From Caldifarciminota bacterium (lineage in GTDB: Bacteria > Hydrothermota > UBA3073): a DNA stretch of 64,000 nt. The stretch is taken from assembly GCA_030606335.1 (NCBI GenBank), contig JAUWGP010000010.1, positions 1 through 64,000 on the forward strand. Reading direction: 5' to 3'. The notes beneath the pieces are model-generated. The model was not told where the DNA came from, did no database searches, and saw only the letters and a list, made by a program, of their open reading frames with translations. Made by a program: the position numbers and the translations under genes. How positions within the stretch are numbered: position 1 is the stretch's first letter; every line of letters starts with the position of its first letter. Positions 1 through 10,019 of the stretch are shown here, piece by piece.

Positions 1-207
1 TCATATCCTCCCTGATAATTTTTTCGTATTGTCAAAAATCTAACCACAGATTCACCCTGTTAAATAGTTCTAATATTAAGTACAAGTAATCATCTCTGGT
101 ATTTTATTTAACAGGGGAACCACAGAGAATTAAATTTACTCACTGCCCCGCACCTTTGTCCCACACCTATTCTTTTTAATACTCCAATTAAGAGCGGTTA
201 TCCCATT
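1..207. repeat. Intergenic region with a CCCTGTTAAATA foldback element and a possible gene start at the left edge
   Basis: The element at about 41-128 begins AACCACAGATT and ends AACCACAGAGA. It contains inverted arms CCCTGTTAAATA (55-66) and TATTTAACAGGG (105-116). A near-copy with identical arm spacing lies at 38241-38329. At the extreme left, CAT at 2-4 preceded on the minus strand by GGGAGGAT could be the start codon of a gene leaving the window. The spacing of 2 nt is short, so that start is only a possibility. A further related stretch, CTGCCCCGCACC, follows near 144. Confidence 0.6.
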
Positions 208-3200
208 CTATTTGATTTTTACTATCTTTCGGGTGACTTGAGACTTATCAGTAGAGAGTAAGCAGAAATATATTCCAGCTGGAACCGTTCGTTTGTATTT
301 ATCCCTTCCGTGCCAGGTGATTGGTGAATGTTCATTAGTTATGTTTTCGAATGTTCTTATTAGTCTACCTGATATATCATATATTTTGAGATTGGCTTTT
401 ATATTATCAGGCAAGGAGTATGCAATATTGACCTTGGACCTCATAGGACTGGGATATGCTGGAAAAACCTCAAACCTTTTCGGTATTTCTTCAATACCGG
501 TCTCAAGAATAACAAGGATACAGGGCTCATTATATACAGGTTCATCAGGGTCATTGGACATTATTTGTAGGGTATCATAGTAGACACCACCAGTAAGACC
601 TTCATTTGAAGCAATTACAGTGACCTGAACAGAATCTCCCTGAGGGACATTAAAGGACTCGGGAGTCACTTCCTTTATCCATGATTCATTCCATGTTATG
701 TCTGTAACTGACAATATCCCGCTCTCAATATTTTTTACCCACATAAAGGAGGTATCATGAATTATTCCGACTCCACCAATAACAGCCCTTACTCCAAATG
801 CATATCCATATCCATAGTCAGACATCGAGGTCCAGTCCCCTGGTTCACCACTAAGATTCCCAAATGTATGAGTATCTACAGTATTCTCGTCATAACCTAT
901 TCGCCAATCAGGGGAACCAGTTGAACCGATAATATTATATATTACTCCAATCCAGAATGGGTTTGGCACAGGGATTGTGTCCAGAGAAAGAGAAAACCAT
1001 TCGTTTGGTGTTGGAGCCACCACTTCCATATCAACCCATATTGGTGTCCCGCCAGAATTGGGTACTCCTCCATTATCATCCCAGACATACAACCTGAAGG
1101 AAGAACCTGCGAACTCAGGAAAATAGAGCATCGTACTATAAAGATTTGTAGGAGTATGGGAAAACTTAGTTGCAAAACCATAGGTCTCACTATCATCTGG
1201 GGTAAACCCACCTGAGCTTGTCAGCCCTATACTATTTTCAAAGCTGCCATCATCATAATATAAAGTCTCCGGCTCAGAGGTTGGTGGGATTGGATGATAG
1301 GTATCCTGTACTGGAATTTGTATACATTTTACAGGACTTACCTCTATTTTCATATCCACAACTCTCTTTGCTTCTTTTACGTATTGTGGAGAGGACCCAA
1401 TATGCTTTATGTTTTTATCTTTACCCCCTTGAATCTCAAAATATAGCGAATCAGGATATACAAAGATGTCTGGTTCTGCACCTGTTGGAATAACAAGGGC
1501 TCGTATCATCCAGTCAGCATAGTCCACGTTTGTCCAGCCATCTTTCTCGTTGAATTTTTGCTTCTTGCTCACGAGAAGTTCGTCGTTTTTTTCGTATCCA
1601 ACCTGGCAGAGTGTGGTCTTTGCAGATGAATACCACCAGGATCTCTCATCACAAGGGTAATCATAATCTGCACCTACCCAGGGATGGTCTGGTGAATTCG
1701 AAAGCCAGTGGAAGACAACCCAAAAATCTTCTGTTGTATAAAGTGGATGTGAGTATACCTTTTCTACCCAAGCTGGAGCAGCATGAGAGGCAATAGTATC
1801 TGGACCGAGTTCAATACGACCTGGAAGTCCACTCGAATCACTGTTTACGGATATAGCAAATAGATTACTGTGAGAAACATAAACCCTTGCACTGGCAAGT
1901 GTCATGGGTGTATCTATAACTGGAGTAAATCTCACTGCAAACTTATTGTCATTATATTCAGAGCTAACATAATACCACATATCTCGAAAGCCATCATCAT
2001 ATATTATCTCATATGTAGATGAAATAGATTTTGAACAGATACTATTCAGGGAGTCATAATCTTCACCGGTATAAGCATTTACATAAATTGAATATTCCCA
2101 GACATCCTCTGGAGTCCAATCAGAGAAATGTAACTGAATGGATTCATCAGGCGAAAGTAGGGTTTCAAGGGTGTCTGAATATACCAAAACTTCATTATAA
2201 TCGAAGATAGTGGCGATTGCTATTATTGAATCCTCATAGGTCCCATTGTTTTTTATCGTTGCCACGACAGGAGTGGTTTGGTGGACTGTTACCTCATAAA
2301 ATGGGTTATTTATACAATCACAGGCAGCATCATGCCTGCACCAGGCAGCAATCGAAAGTGTGTCATCGCCAGCATAGCCATCATCGTCAAGGGCTGTCCA
2401 GGTTGTCAATCTATACCAGCCATATGAGTGTGGTGTAAAATCTACAAAATAGGCTGTGTGAGGAGTGCCAGGAGACAGGTCTATTACCTCTGAGGAATCG
2501 TAATAGATACATACCCCAAGAGAATCATCTATATTGAAGTATGTCCAGAATGTTGCAGAGTTCTCTCCATAATTAAAACAGGTCATCTCTACTGTATAGG
2601 TACTGTCTTTTATCAATTTATCAGGTGGTGAGTTCATGCTCGTAACTCCTACATCACTTGATATTGTCTCTCCTATATGAATGCAATACACCTCACCTCC
2701 ATTACCAAATTCATATGACCTTACTGCTTTGCCTGATGCACATGCCCAGTCACCAGAGTCTGATATAGCAACAGATAGTATCGAACCCCTTTCACCTCCT
2801 GCAGCCTGACAGTCTGATATAGAGAGTATTGGGATGGAATCTGACATATCGAATACAGAAACAGCGTCACCATATCCATTCACAACATCCACATCTCCCT
2901 CGCATCCAGCAATCCCCATTCTACCGTCTGCAGATAGGGCAACTGACTTTATGCCATAGCCGTACCTATGACATGTCCATCGTGGAACATTTGAAGATGT
3001 GTCATAACAGGCAACACAGTTATTACGATAATTAAAATCCATTGTGCCCGCAAGGATAGTTGAACCATCTCTTGATATGGCAACAGCAGTAACCCAGTCA
3101 TAATAGCCAGATGTACCAAGTTGGGCTGTCCATTTCAGGTCATAGTTTGTACCACCCCATTCATAAAGTCTAAGATTTTGGTGATAGTCTCCAAAGACAA

Positions 3201-4017
3201 GAAGATTTCCATCGCCAGATAGAGCAACCTGAGATGGCCATTGAGCTCCCCGAACCCAGAGTGCATGACCTCGCTGTCCAAATTCATCGAATACATGACA
3301 GGAGTCATATGTCAGTACTGCTGCTACAGAACCATCCTCTGAAAGGGCAAGACTTTGTGATGGTCTATCAGGCCAGTCATAGGTCCAGAGAACCTCACCT
3401 GTCTCTGCAGAAAGCGTATAGATATGTCCTCCGGATGCAGCAAGAGTAAGAAATACAACCTTTGAACCATCATGAGATACAGATGCTGCCCTCATTTCTT
3501 CTCCGAAATCATACTCCCACACAGGTGAAGATGAGAGACGTGACCATCTGTATCCAATATTGCCATCACCGGCTGCGAGAACAGATGCATTCCATGATTC
3601 ACCGATCTCAAGAACGAACTCTTCAGGAGCATTATATGTCCATATGGGGACATTAGTTCCAGCTGAGAAATAGAAACTTAGTCTTTCGTTATTTAACTGC
3701 CAGTTGGTGAAGATATGCATACCTTCACCAGAGATTGCTGAATATTCTGCAATGGCATTCAGGTGAGCTCTATCCACCCAGACCACTGTGGTCTCAGGGT
3801 CGTCCTTATAGAGATAATGTGTGGGTGTTAGTGGTATGGATGAAATGGATTCTAATTCATCTGATATTTCTGGAATATAGATAGTTCGTTCCTCAAAAAT
3901 ACCTAATTTAGTTTCCCTTACCTCTTTACTTATTCCTGGAGTTATTTCATCAAAGGCATCTACCTTTACAATGCCTACAATAAGGAGCAGTGATAATAAG
4001 AGTGCTAATTTATTCAT
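208..4017 (-). CDS. Large secreted beta-propeller protein with T9SS-type C-terminal sorting domain
   Basis: Predicted exported protein of 1269 aa; enzymatic role unknown. An n-region and hydrophobic core ending near VDA (residue 21) form a signal peptide. Residues about 60-455 hold WD40/PQQ-like propeller repeats of the form 'S.DG..V......G....Y'. Residues about 460-660 look like CARDB-type beta domains (FNYGENSA, IKNNGTYEDS). Two copies of a 'YDDG...IRA' beta module follow (about 665-870 and 925-1095). The last 85 residues are a FlgD-like CTD (LKIYDISGRLIRTF ... GIYF ... KIVKIK), which in T9SS organisms directs export and surface attachment. The ATG is preceded by AAGGAGGG at good spacing. 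The stop is TAG, showing that TAG is a normal stop in this genome. Placed 122 bp downstream of the GH31 gene and possibly co-transcribed. Surface sensor, adhesin or enzyme scaffold cannot be told apart. Confidence 0.85.
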   Translation of the reverse strand: MNKLALLLSLLLIVGIVKVDAFDEITPGISKEVRETKLGIFEERTIYIPEISDELESISSIPLTPTHYLYKDDPETTVVWVDRAHLNAIAEYSAISGEGMHIFTNWQLNNERLSFYFSAGTNVPIWTYNAPEEFVLEIGESWNASVLAAGDGNIGYRWSRLSSSPVWEYDFGEEMRAASVSHDGSKVVFLTLAASGGHIYTLSAETGEVLWTYDWPDRPSQSLALSEDGSVAAVLTYDSCHVFDEFGQRGHALWVRGAQWPSQVALSGDGNLLVFGDYHQNLRLYEWGGTNYDLKWTAQLGTSGYYDWVTAVAISRDGSTILAGTMDFNYRNNCVACYDTSSNVPRWTCHRYGYGIKSVALSADGRMGIAGCEGDVDVVNGYGDAVSVFDMSDSIPILSISDCQAAGGERGSILSVAISDSGDWACASGKAVRSYEFGNGGEVYCIHIGETISSDVGVTSMNSPPDKLIKDSTYTVEMTCFNYGENSATFWTYFNIDDSLGVCIYYDSSEVIDLSPGTPHTAYFVDFTPHSYGWYRLTTWTALDDDGYAGDDTLSIAAWCRHDAACDCINNPFYEVTVHQTTPVVATIKNNGTYEDSIIAIATIFDYNEVLVYSDTLETLLSPDESIQLHFSDWTPEDVWEYSIYVNAYTGEDYDSLNSICSKSISSTYEIIYDDGFRDMWYYVSSEYNDNKFAVRFTPVIDTPMTLASARVYVSHSNLFAISVNSDSSGLPGRIELGPDTIASHAAPAWVEKVYSHPLYTTEDFWVVFHWLSNSPDHPWVGADYDYPCDERSWWYSSAKTTLCQVGYEKNDELLVSKKQKFNEKDGWTNVDYADWMIRALVIPTGAEPDIFVYPDSLYFEIQGGKDKNIKHIGSSPQYVKEAKRVVDMKIEVSPVKCIQIPVQDTYHPIPPTSEPETLYYDDGSFENSIGLTSSGGFTPDDSETYGFATKFSHTPTNLYSTMLYFPEFAGSSFRLYVWDDNGGVPNSGGTPIWVDMEVVAPTPNEWFSLSLDTIPVPNPFWIGVIYNIIGSTGSPDWRIGYDENTVDTHTFGNLSGEPGDWTSMSDYGYGYAFGVRAVIGGVGIIHDTSFMWVKNIESGILSVTDITWNESWIKEVTPESFNVPQGDSVQVTVIASNEGLTGGVYYDTLQIMSNDPDEPVYNEPCILVILETGIEEIPKRFEVFPAYPSPMRSKVNIAYSLPDNIKANLKIYDISGRLIRTFENITNEHSPITWHGRDKYKRTVPAGIYFCLLSTDKSQVTRKIVKIK

Positions 4018-4020
4018 TGT

Positions 4021-4139
4021 GTCCCTCCTTGTTTGGTTTTATTATTGTCAAAAATTTAACCACACCCCGCCTTTGGCGGGGCAGGGAGAGCACTTTTCGC
4101 AAAGCGAAGGGTGAGAAAGCCTTTGTGGTTTCTCTCATA
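4021..4139. repeat. Foldback element between two genes (AACCACA ... TGTGGTT)
   Basis: The gap between the GH31 gene and the propeller gene is an imperfect inverted repeat. AACCACA near 4060 is mirrored by TGTGGTT near 4124-4130. Internal palindromes are CCCCGCCTTTGGCGGGG (about 4065-4081) and CGCAAAGCG (about 4098-4106). The same palindrome and the same AACCACA ends recur at 21371-21466, so these are copies of one family. A terminator role is possible, but no T-tract was seen. Confidence 0.6.
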
Positions 4140-6536
4140 TCAATTTTCAACTTCAATCTTCCATGGTTTAGAAATAGGTCTGCTTTTTACCTTTATCTCG
4201 AGGTGTTTCAATTCTTCAAAGTATTTATAACCTGATATAGATGTTGTTAAATTATCAACCTCCTTGATATCCTGATTGTTTAGCCTTATATTTATTGGTT
4301 TCTCTATAAAGTTTAGCCAGATTTCAAAAGAACGATAAGCAGGCATATTTCGGTATGTACCTTTGATGGATTTAACAGATAAGGTGATTTTGTTGTCTTT
4401 ATTTTTTAAGATTATTGGCAGACGAGAAAACTTTCCCGAGCAATACTCAAGACTCTCACCATCATCCTCATACAGGTCTATCTGGTCGTTTGCACCCGGA
4501 TAGATATCAAGAACAAGAGGATCTGGAACTGAAAAACCAACCCTTTCTATAAATTTTTGGCGTGGGATAATAGACCCAGTCTTAATGAATATAGGAATCT
4601 TATCAAGTGGAACGTACATATCTAAATTTTTTGGACCATCATAAATTTTATAGTCAGCAAGAGAGAAAAACTGACCTTTGGGTAGATAGATAGACCTTAT
4701 ATTTCCAGGTCTGCAGACTGGTGCCACTAAAATTTTTCCTCCAATAAAATACTCTAAAGGGTAATTATATGCCTTTTCATCATCAGGATAATATAGGTAA
4801 AGTGGTCCAATGATCGGAATGCCTTCATCGTAAGTAGTCTTTGAGAGATGATAAAAATATGGAACCAAACTAATATGCAACTGATATGACTTACGAACGA
4901 TTTCTAATACCTTTTTACCATAGTTCCATGGTTCTCTAATCCCATGATGACTGTGTATACGCATTATAGGGTTTAAAGCACCAAACTGCATCCAGCGAAT
5001 ATATAACTCAGGATCGATTAAGGCAAAATCTTCCTCAACAGCGCCTTTAAAACCTCCAAGGTCATGGGATAGATAGCTTATACCTACATTTCCACACCTA
5101 ACACTTGTGTCGATTTCATGCTCGAGAACCTCCCATTGAGATGCAGTATCACCTGAAAAAAGCGCAGGATAGCGGTGAGAACCTATTCCACCATAACGGC
5201 TTAAAATGAGACCTCTCTTCTTCAAATCTCTTTCCATATGGGTATGAAAGAGATGGTTTGTCCATAGAACTTCGTTAACTTTTACTGTTTCTGTTCTATT
5301 TTGCCAGATATCAAGCCACCAGAAATCAACTCCCATTTTTTCATCAGGCTCAGGCATAGTTTTAAAAAATGCATCAGCTATCTTTCTCTTTGTAAAATCA
5401 AATATGTAAGAAGATTTTTTACATTTATTGGGGTCAATTCCAATTTCTTTACAGAAAGGAGTAAAATGGCTGTCATTATTTGGTATACTTTCACAATGAA
5501 GGTTAAGTGTGATCTTTAGATTCTGATTATGAAGCCAGCTTATGAATTCCTCGGGTTCTGGAAAATTTTTTTTATTCCAATCCCAGCCATCCCAACCATT
5601 GATGTGCCAATCCATGTCAACAACAAGGACATCAAGAGGTAGTTTATTTTTGTGGTACTGTTCAATCAACTCTTTATAGTCAGAATCTCGTAAGTTCTTC
5701 CAAATTGAATACCAACTGCCAAATGCCCATCGTGGTATAAGAGGAATTCTGCCGCAAAGAGAAACAAAGTTTTTAATACCAAGGAAATAATTCTTACCAT
5801 AGGCAAAAAAATACCAGTTCTGGTAATTTCCTGAAGGAGGTGAGTCAATCCACTGAGTATCGGGATCGTAAATTGCTGATTGAGATTCATTTAAGATAAA
5901 ATAACCTGCCTTGCTTAGAAACCCGGGAGGAAAGCTTAGACGATTTTTTATATCTTTTTTTATCTTCTTAGGGAGTTCTTTAAAATTATATTTTATGATA
6001 TACTCAAGTGAAAATTGTGTTTCTGAAAAATCTATTCCCTGCTTTTTGGCGATAGATAGTTTAGAATTTTTCCACGTGGGCCAGAGATTAAATTCACCCA
6101 ATCTATCTTCATTATTCAAGCCTGCAGGATGAACCCCATTAGCAATTATACCTCTATCAACATGATCCAGACTTGTAAACATGCCACCAAGGTTATTGAA
6201 ATCATCATCTCCGGGTTTCCACTCATCCTGCATACTCCCTACATTCCATGAGACGATTAGGTTTTCTGCTGAAAATTGGGCATCACCTGGGAGGTATTTT
6301 ATTTTAACATATTCTCCTTCTAATATAACCCAGTTGTTTTCATACCCTAATGTCCTTATTTTTATAGGCTTAGAAAGATTAATTGCACGGATTGTTGGTC
6401 TATCTTCAAATTTCTTATCTTCACTGTATTCCAGTCGAACAAGATATGGAGTTATGAGACTAAACCTTGCATGACCGATTATTATCTTATTTCCGTCTTC
6501 ACGGATATTATATTTTTTGAACAGTTTATCTTTCAT
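4140..6536 (-). CDS. Glycoside hydrolase family 31 (alpha-glucosidase/alpha-xylosidase type), cytoplasmic
   Basis: A 798-aa retaining GH31 enzyme, expected to release alpha-linked glucose or xylose from non-reducing ends. Residues about 1-200 form the N-terminal beta domain. The (beta/alpha)8 barrel carries VVDMDWH (about 305-311), WWLDIWQ with the likely nucleophile Asp near 409, FSGDTASQW with the likely acid/base Asp near 463, then SHDLGGF and RIHSHHG. These are in the order and spacing expected for GH31, and the length is normal. The C-terminal part has the usual beta-sandwich domains, including YEDDGES. There is no signal peptide, so it probably acts on imported oligosaccharides. The ribosome site is weak (AAGG 13 nt upstream). 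It follows the C25 gene of module A on the same strand. Family confidence is high; substrate is unknown. Confidence 0.93.
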   Translation of the reverse strand: MKDKLFKKYNIREDGNKIIIGHARFSLITPYLVRLEYSEDKKFEDRPTIRAINLSKPIKIRTLGYENNWVILEGEYVKIKYLPGDAQFSAENLIVSWNVGSMQDEWKPGDDDFNNLGGMFTSLDHVDRGIIANGVHPAGLNNEDRLGEFNLWPTWKNSKLSIAKKQGIDFSETQFSLEYIIKYNFKELPKKIKKDIKNRLSFPPGFLSKAGYFILNESQSAIYDPDTQWIDSPPSGNYQNWYFFAYGKNYFLGIKNFVSLCGRIPLIPRWAFGSWYSIWKNLRDSDYKELIEQYHKNKLPLDVLVVDMDWHINGWDGWDWNKKNFPEPEEFISWLHNQNLKITLNLHCESIPNNDSHFTPFCKEIGIDPNKCKKSSYIFDFTKRKIADAFFKTMPEPDEKMGVDFWWLDIWQNRTETVKVNEVLWTNHLFHTHMERDLKKRGLILSRYGGIGSHRYPALFSGDTASQWEVLEHEIDTSVRCGNVGISYLSHDLGGFKGAVEEDFALIDPELYIRWMQFGALNPIMRIHSHHGIREPWNYGKKVLEIVRKSYQLHISLVPYFYHLSKTTYDEGIPIIGPLYLYYPDDEKAYNYPLEYFIGGKILVAPVCRPGNIRSIYLPKGQFFSLADYKIYDGPKNLDMYVPLDKIPIFIKTGSIIPRQKFIERVGFSVPDPLVLDIYPGANDQIDLYEDDGESLEYCSGKFSRLPIILKNKDNKITLSVKSIKGTYRNMPAYRSFEIWLNFIEKPINIRLNNQDIKEVDNLTTSISGYKYFEELKHLEIKVKSRPISKPWKIEVEN

Positions 6537-6600
6537 ATAAGTAATTCATACCTTGCACGCCATAATCTTACTAACTTTTACAGTTTCTTGGAGATTTGAA

Positions 6601-9600
6601 CTATCTAATGATGACTAACTTTTTTGTGTTGGTAAATCCCTCAGAATATAATTTTACAAAATAGATTCCAGGAACAAGTTTATTTCCTTTGTCATCCCTT
6701 CCATCCCATAACACAGATTGCACAGATTTACCTGACTGCCTGCTGGTAATGCAAGGATTACACAGATTAAAGGTACGTATGAGACGACCAACAAGGTCGT
6801 AGATTTTTAAAGTAATCGGTTTGTGGTTTTTACCGATAACGGATAACTGATAACTGATAACCGTCTTTTCTTTGAATGGGTTTGGATAGTTCTGGTATAG
6901 AGCGAATATTTCAGGTGATGAACATGTCTCCTCTATTCCAAATTCCAGATCACTTAATACCTTCTGGGCAAGCAGTGCAGCATCATCTTCTTTCATAAAG
7001 TATAATGGAAAACCAAAGAATACAATATTGTATGAACCACTTAGGTTTCTTATGGCACAGGGTTTATCCTGAAAGGATGTATCACCTGAGGCAGAGTTAA
7101 AGGAATAAATAGGTTCTGAATTATAGGGTGTAAATATATCTATGTATTTCATCTTACCATCCCAGGAAGAAGGGATTTTTGAAAAATCAACGGATATATT
7201 GGGGTAACCAAGAAATCCATCTGCAGAAGAGAAGTCGTTCGATGTAGATTCGTTTGCATTCGAAAGTTTTAAATAATCGTATGGGAAATCGCCTTCACTG
7301 AATGTGAACGGATAGAACCCATACCCCATAATCGACATAATTGGCTTCCACCCACAAAGCCATAACCTACCTCCTACGCTAAGATAATCCTTAATATCAG
7401 GAATTACCGAGGAAATTTGTATGGATGCATAATCATCTCCATGCCATATTATAGGAGAATAGAGACCAAGATCATATATGGATGGCTTACCAAGTGAATC
7501 TACATCCCATTCCGTAAAATCATACCCCGATAGTATAGTCCTATAAAAGTTATCAACTTGTGCATCATTGGGACTCCCTGGTGCGCCTGTTCCATTTCTC
7601 GTTTCATCGACCACAAGTATTCCCTGGTCAAGAGATATGGGACATGCAGATATCTCAAGGGAGTAATTACTTTCTAAGTCCTGTGTATCAACTGCGGTTA
7701 CAACATAATAATACCAGGCACCTTCAAGAGATGTATCACTATAAGTTGTACTCAAAATGAGAGATGTATTCAATCTCTCGTATGGTCCTCCAGATACATC
7801 TCCACGATAGATATTATATCCTGCAATATCAGCTTCATAATTTACCGTCCAAAAGAGGTCTATTTCCATATATCCAGGAGATGCTGTAAGGTCTTTTGGT
7901 GGAGAGGGGGGACCTTCGAGGCTACCCGGGAAAGTTACAAAGGGATTACCTATAAAGCAGAAGTCCCATACAAAGAAGTTAGGCGCAATATCATCGCCGA
8001 ACCATATCCTCACCCAGGTCGTATCATAGTTGTAGCACATATAGTCAAAGTATGCCTCTCCAAGGGATTTTCCATATGTAAGGGAGTTAAAGAAAGTCTC
8101 CTGTGCATTTCCTGTTCCTATACTCCTCACTACACCAAGTGAGGCAAGTCCCGAGGATTCACCCATACAGTAATTGATAGCAAGATTATGAGATGGATGG
8201 TCTTCAAAGTTTGCACCATGACACGCCCACAGGAGATAAAACCAGGAGCCTGGTTGAATATCCTTAATGTTGTGCCAGTAAACCCATGGAGATATGTCGA
8301 AACAGTGAACGTCACTTCCTGAATGGCACCAGATATGGGTAATCTCTGAACCATATGTAGAGAGATAGTCGAGATACTCATCTCCACTTACCCTCCATTC
8401 ATCACCGCCTATTGTATCAACTGCATCACCATACATATGGGATAGATTTATGTATAATGGCTTTGCTGCACCTCTCCAATCATAATTGATACACTCAAAC
8501 GCTTGCATGGGTACATGGAGGTTGAGTTCGTAATATGAGTGGCATTTTTGAAGAAAATCAGAAAGGGCAATGGGATTGTCCTGAGGTGGTCTCATCCAGA
8601 AAACCCAGATCTCTGGTTCTAAATTTTCTCCCCATTCATGGTAATCATAATATCCATTACCTTCACTATCTATAAACTCACCATCCAGGTCTTCGTAGAA
8701 GTAGGGAATAGGGAATGGTGGTTCACTCCATACAGGTTCCCACATTGCGTAAGGTATAAGTCCAGTAAGTATTGCCCCTGTAATGCTGTCGTTATTATAT
8801 AGGTTCTGCAGGTATATTCGAATGGATTCAGGTGTGACATCAGGAGATATGATATATGTATGAATTTCAGCATCGAAATTTGATTCAACATCAGTTTTAT
8901 ACTGCATAAGATCTGATTCAATATTATCATAAACATCCTCGTCAACTAACATTGCTACCTTCTGATGGACCTGCTCAGGTGGCATATTTATATAATAAGA
9001 AAACCATGTCCAGTAATCACCGTAACCCACTCCAATCCAGTATTCATAGACATAGAAAAATGAATCAGGAAGAGAGTAAGAGAAACTCACACTCGTATCT
9101 ATAATAGGACATGAAATTTCTATATCCTGTGAGGTTATAAATTCGAAATTCCAGTTGCCTTCTGTAGTCCTTCGGTAGATTATTATCCCAATTTCATCTT
9201 CTCCAGGTGGAACTTGTGCTGTAAAATGAATGGATACTGTTATATTTTCTCCGATAGAACTATAGGATGGGTAATCGAACCAGACTATATTGGGATAATC
9301 CTGTCTCTTTCCTGTATGGAGAATTCTCCAGGCATCGTTTCTTGTGATTAGTTGATATGAAAGTCCAGATTCTATAAGAAGAGAAATTTTTTCTCCTCTT
9401 AAAAAGGCAAGTCCACTTTGCTTATCCATCCATTCCAATCCTATTTCAAGGTTATCAAGGAGATTAACATCCTTTTCTTCAAAAAAGACCATTACAGGTT
9501 GCCCTTCCCCCCATTTCCATTGAGGGGGTGGTTCTTTTTGTCCACTAAAGGCTATAGATGAGATAAAGAGGAATGATATGATGGGCATAAACCTTTGCAG

Positions 9601-9603
9601 CAT
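6601..9603 (-). CDS. C25 (gingipain/PorU-like) surface protein of module A, with FN3, amidotransferase-like and CTD domains
   Basis: A 1000-aa secreted protein with a signal peptide ending near IAFSG. Residues about 210-560 resemble the C25 cysteine peptidase fold. A His in IWCHSGSDVH (about 427) and a Cys in WACHGANFE (about 461) match the gingipain His/Cys dyad layout. An FN3 domain follows (about 565-655), then a ThuA/class I amidotransferase-like domain (about 660-880, ILVVDET ... IIWHGDD ... YLSVGGRLWLCGW) also found in the module lipoproteins, then a FlgD-like CTD (about 905-1000). The CTD contains unusual in-frame repeat-derived sequence (VISYQLSVIG and FNLCNPC). A consensus promoter lies about 215 bp upstream. 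The paralogue in module B is 49932-52814. Activity as peptidase or as a PorU-like sortase is inferred, not shown. Confidence 0.85.
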   Translation of the reverse strand: MLQRFMPIISFLFISSIAFSGQKEPPPQWKWGEGQPVMVFFEEKDVNLLDNLEIGLEWMDKQSGLAFLRGEKISLLIESGLSYQLITRNDAWRILHTGKRQDYPNIVWFDYPSYSSIGENITVSIHFTAQVPPGEDEIGIIIYRRTTEGNWNFEFITSQDIEISCPIIDTSVSFSYSLPDSFFYVYEYWIGVGYGDYWTWFSYYINMPPEQVHQKVAMLVDEDVYDNIESDLMQYKTDVESNFDAEIHTYIISPDVTPESIRIYLQNLYNNDSITGAILTGLIPYAMWEPVWSEPPFPIPYFYEDLDGEFIDSEGNGYYDYHEWGENLEPEIWVFWMRPPQDNPIALSDFLQKCHSYYELNLHVPMQAFECINYDWRGAAKPLYINLSHMYGDAVDTIGGDEWRVSGDEYLDYLSTYGSEITHIWCHSGSDVHCFDISPWVYWHNIKDIQPGSWFYLLWACHGANFEDHPSHNLAINYCMGESSGLASLGVVRSIGTGNAQETFFNSLTYGKSLGEAYFDYMCYNYDTTWVRIWFGDDIAPNFFVWDFCFIGNPFVTFPGSLEGPPSPPKDLTASPGYMEIDLFWTVNYEADIAGYNIYRGDVSGGPYERLNTSLILSTTYSDTSLEGAWYYYVVTAVDTQDLESNYSLEISACPISLDQGILVVDETRNGTGAPGSPNDAQVDNFYRTILSGYDFTEWDVDSLGKPSIYDLGLYSPIIWHGDDYASIQISSVIPDIKDYLSVGGRLWLCGWKPIMSIMGYGFYPFTFSEGDFPYDYLKLSNANESTSNDFSSADGFLGYPNISVDFSKIPSSWDGKMKYIDIFTPYNSEPIYSFNSASGDTSFQDKPCAIRNLSGSYNIVFFGFPLYFMKEDDAALLAQKVLSDLEFGIEETCSSPEIFALYQNYPNPFKEKTVISYQLSVIGKNHKPITLKIYDLVGRLIRTFNLCNPCITSRQSGKSVQSVLWDGRDDKGNKLVPGIYFVKLYSEGFTNTKKLVIIR

Positions 9604-9687
9604 ATTTTAGCCTTGTTTTGATTGTTAATTATAGTTTTTAAATTGGGGACGAAGAAATACCGTTCCTTTATACCAATCCCTGATATA

Positions 9688-9790
9688 AGATTGCTTCGTC
9701 GTCCGTTAAGAAGAGCTACGGACTCCTCGCAATGACCGAAATGAGTGTGTCATTGCGAGTCCCACAGAAATGGGGGACGTGGCAATCTCA
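9688..9790. repeat. CATTGCGAG / GCAATCTCA interspersed palindromic repeat, copy 1
   Basis: Shows the pattern GATTGCTTCGTCGTCC ... CTCCTCGCAATGAC ... GTCATTGCGAG ... GTGGCAATCTCAT. The same sequence family appears at 58552-58705 and 63307-63540. Such REP-like repeats are known from many bacterial genomes. Confidence 0.8.
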
Positions 9791-9817
9791 TCTTTTAGTT
9801 TTGTGTAAAGTCCAATA

Positions 9818-9846
9818 ATTATACCATATTTTTACAGTTATGTCAA
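9818..9846 (-). promoter_or_regulatory. Consensus sigma-70-type promoter for the module A C25 gene
   Basis: On the minus strand TTGACA (9841-9846) and TATAAT (9818-9823) are separated by exactly 17 nt. The predicted start point near 9811 gives a leader of about 200 nt before the ATG at 9603. This leader includes the CATTGCGAG repeat, so the repeat would be transcribed. Confidence 0.8.
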
Positions 9847-9981
9847 ATGTTTTATAACCACAAAAGGATTTAAGTGTAACTGTCTGCTGATGTGCAGATT
9901 AGACAGTGATAAAAGTAGATTATATAGATATTATTAATCAAGGGAAATAAGTTATATGACGCGTTTTCAATTATAACCAAA

Positions 9982-10005
9982 GGGGGGTGGATTTCGCCAC
10001 CCCCC
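9982..10005 (-). terminator. Hairpin terminator downstream of the 795-aa secreted protein gene
   Basis: Stem GGGGGGTGG pairs with CCACCCCCC around a 6-nt loop, just after the stop codon at 10020. On the minus strand it is followed by TTTGGTTATAATT, a weak T-rich tail. Probably an intrinsic terminator. Confidence 0.7.
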
Positions 10006-10019
10006 CTCTGACCCAGTCT

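Larger units (their letters stand above)
9604..10019. other. 416-bp intergenic region: promoter, CATTGCGAG repeats and terminator
   Basis: No gene is visible here. It holds, from left to right, a CATTGCGAG/GCAATCTCA palindromic repeat (about 9688-9790), a consensus minus-strand promoter (9818-9846), an AACCACAAAAGG sequence resembling other element ends, and a GC-rich hairpin terminator for the upstream gene (9982-10005). Confidence 0.75.

Noticed and set aside
2-4. Start codon of a gene running off the left edge
   Set aside because: Only one codon is visible and its ribosome-site spacing is short; noted in the edge region but not called as a gene.
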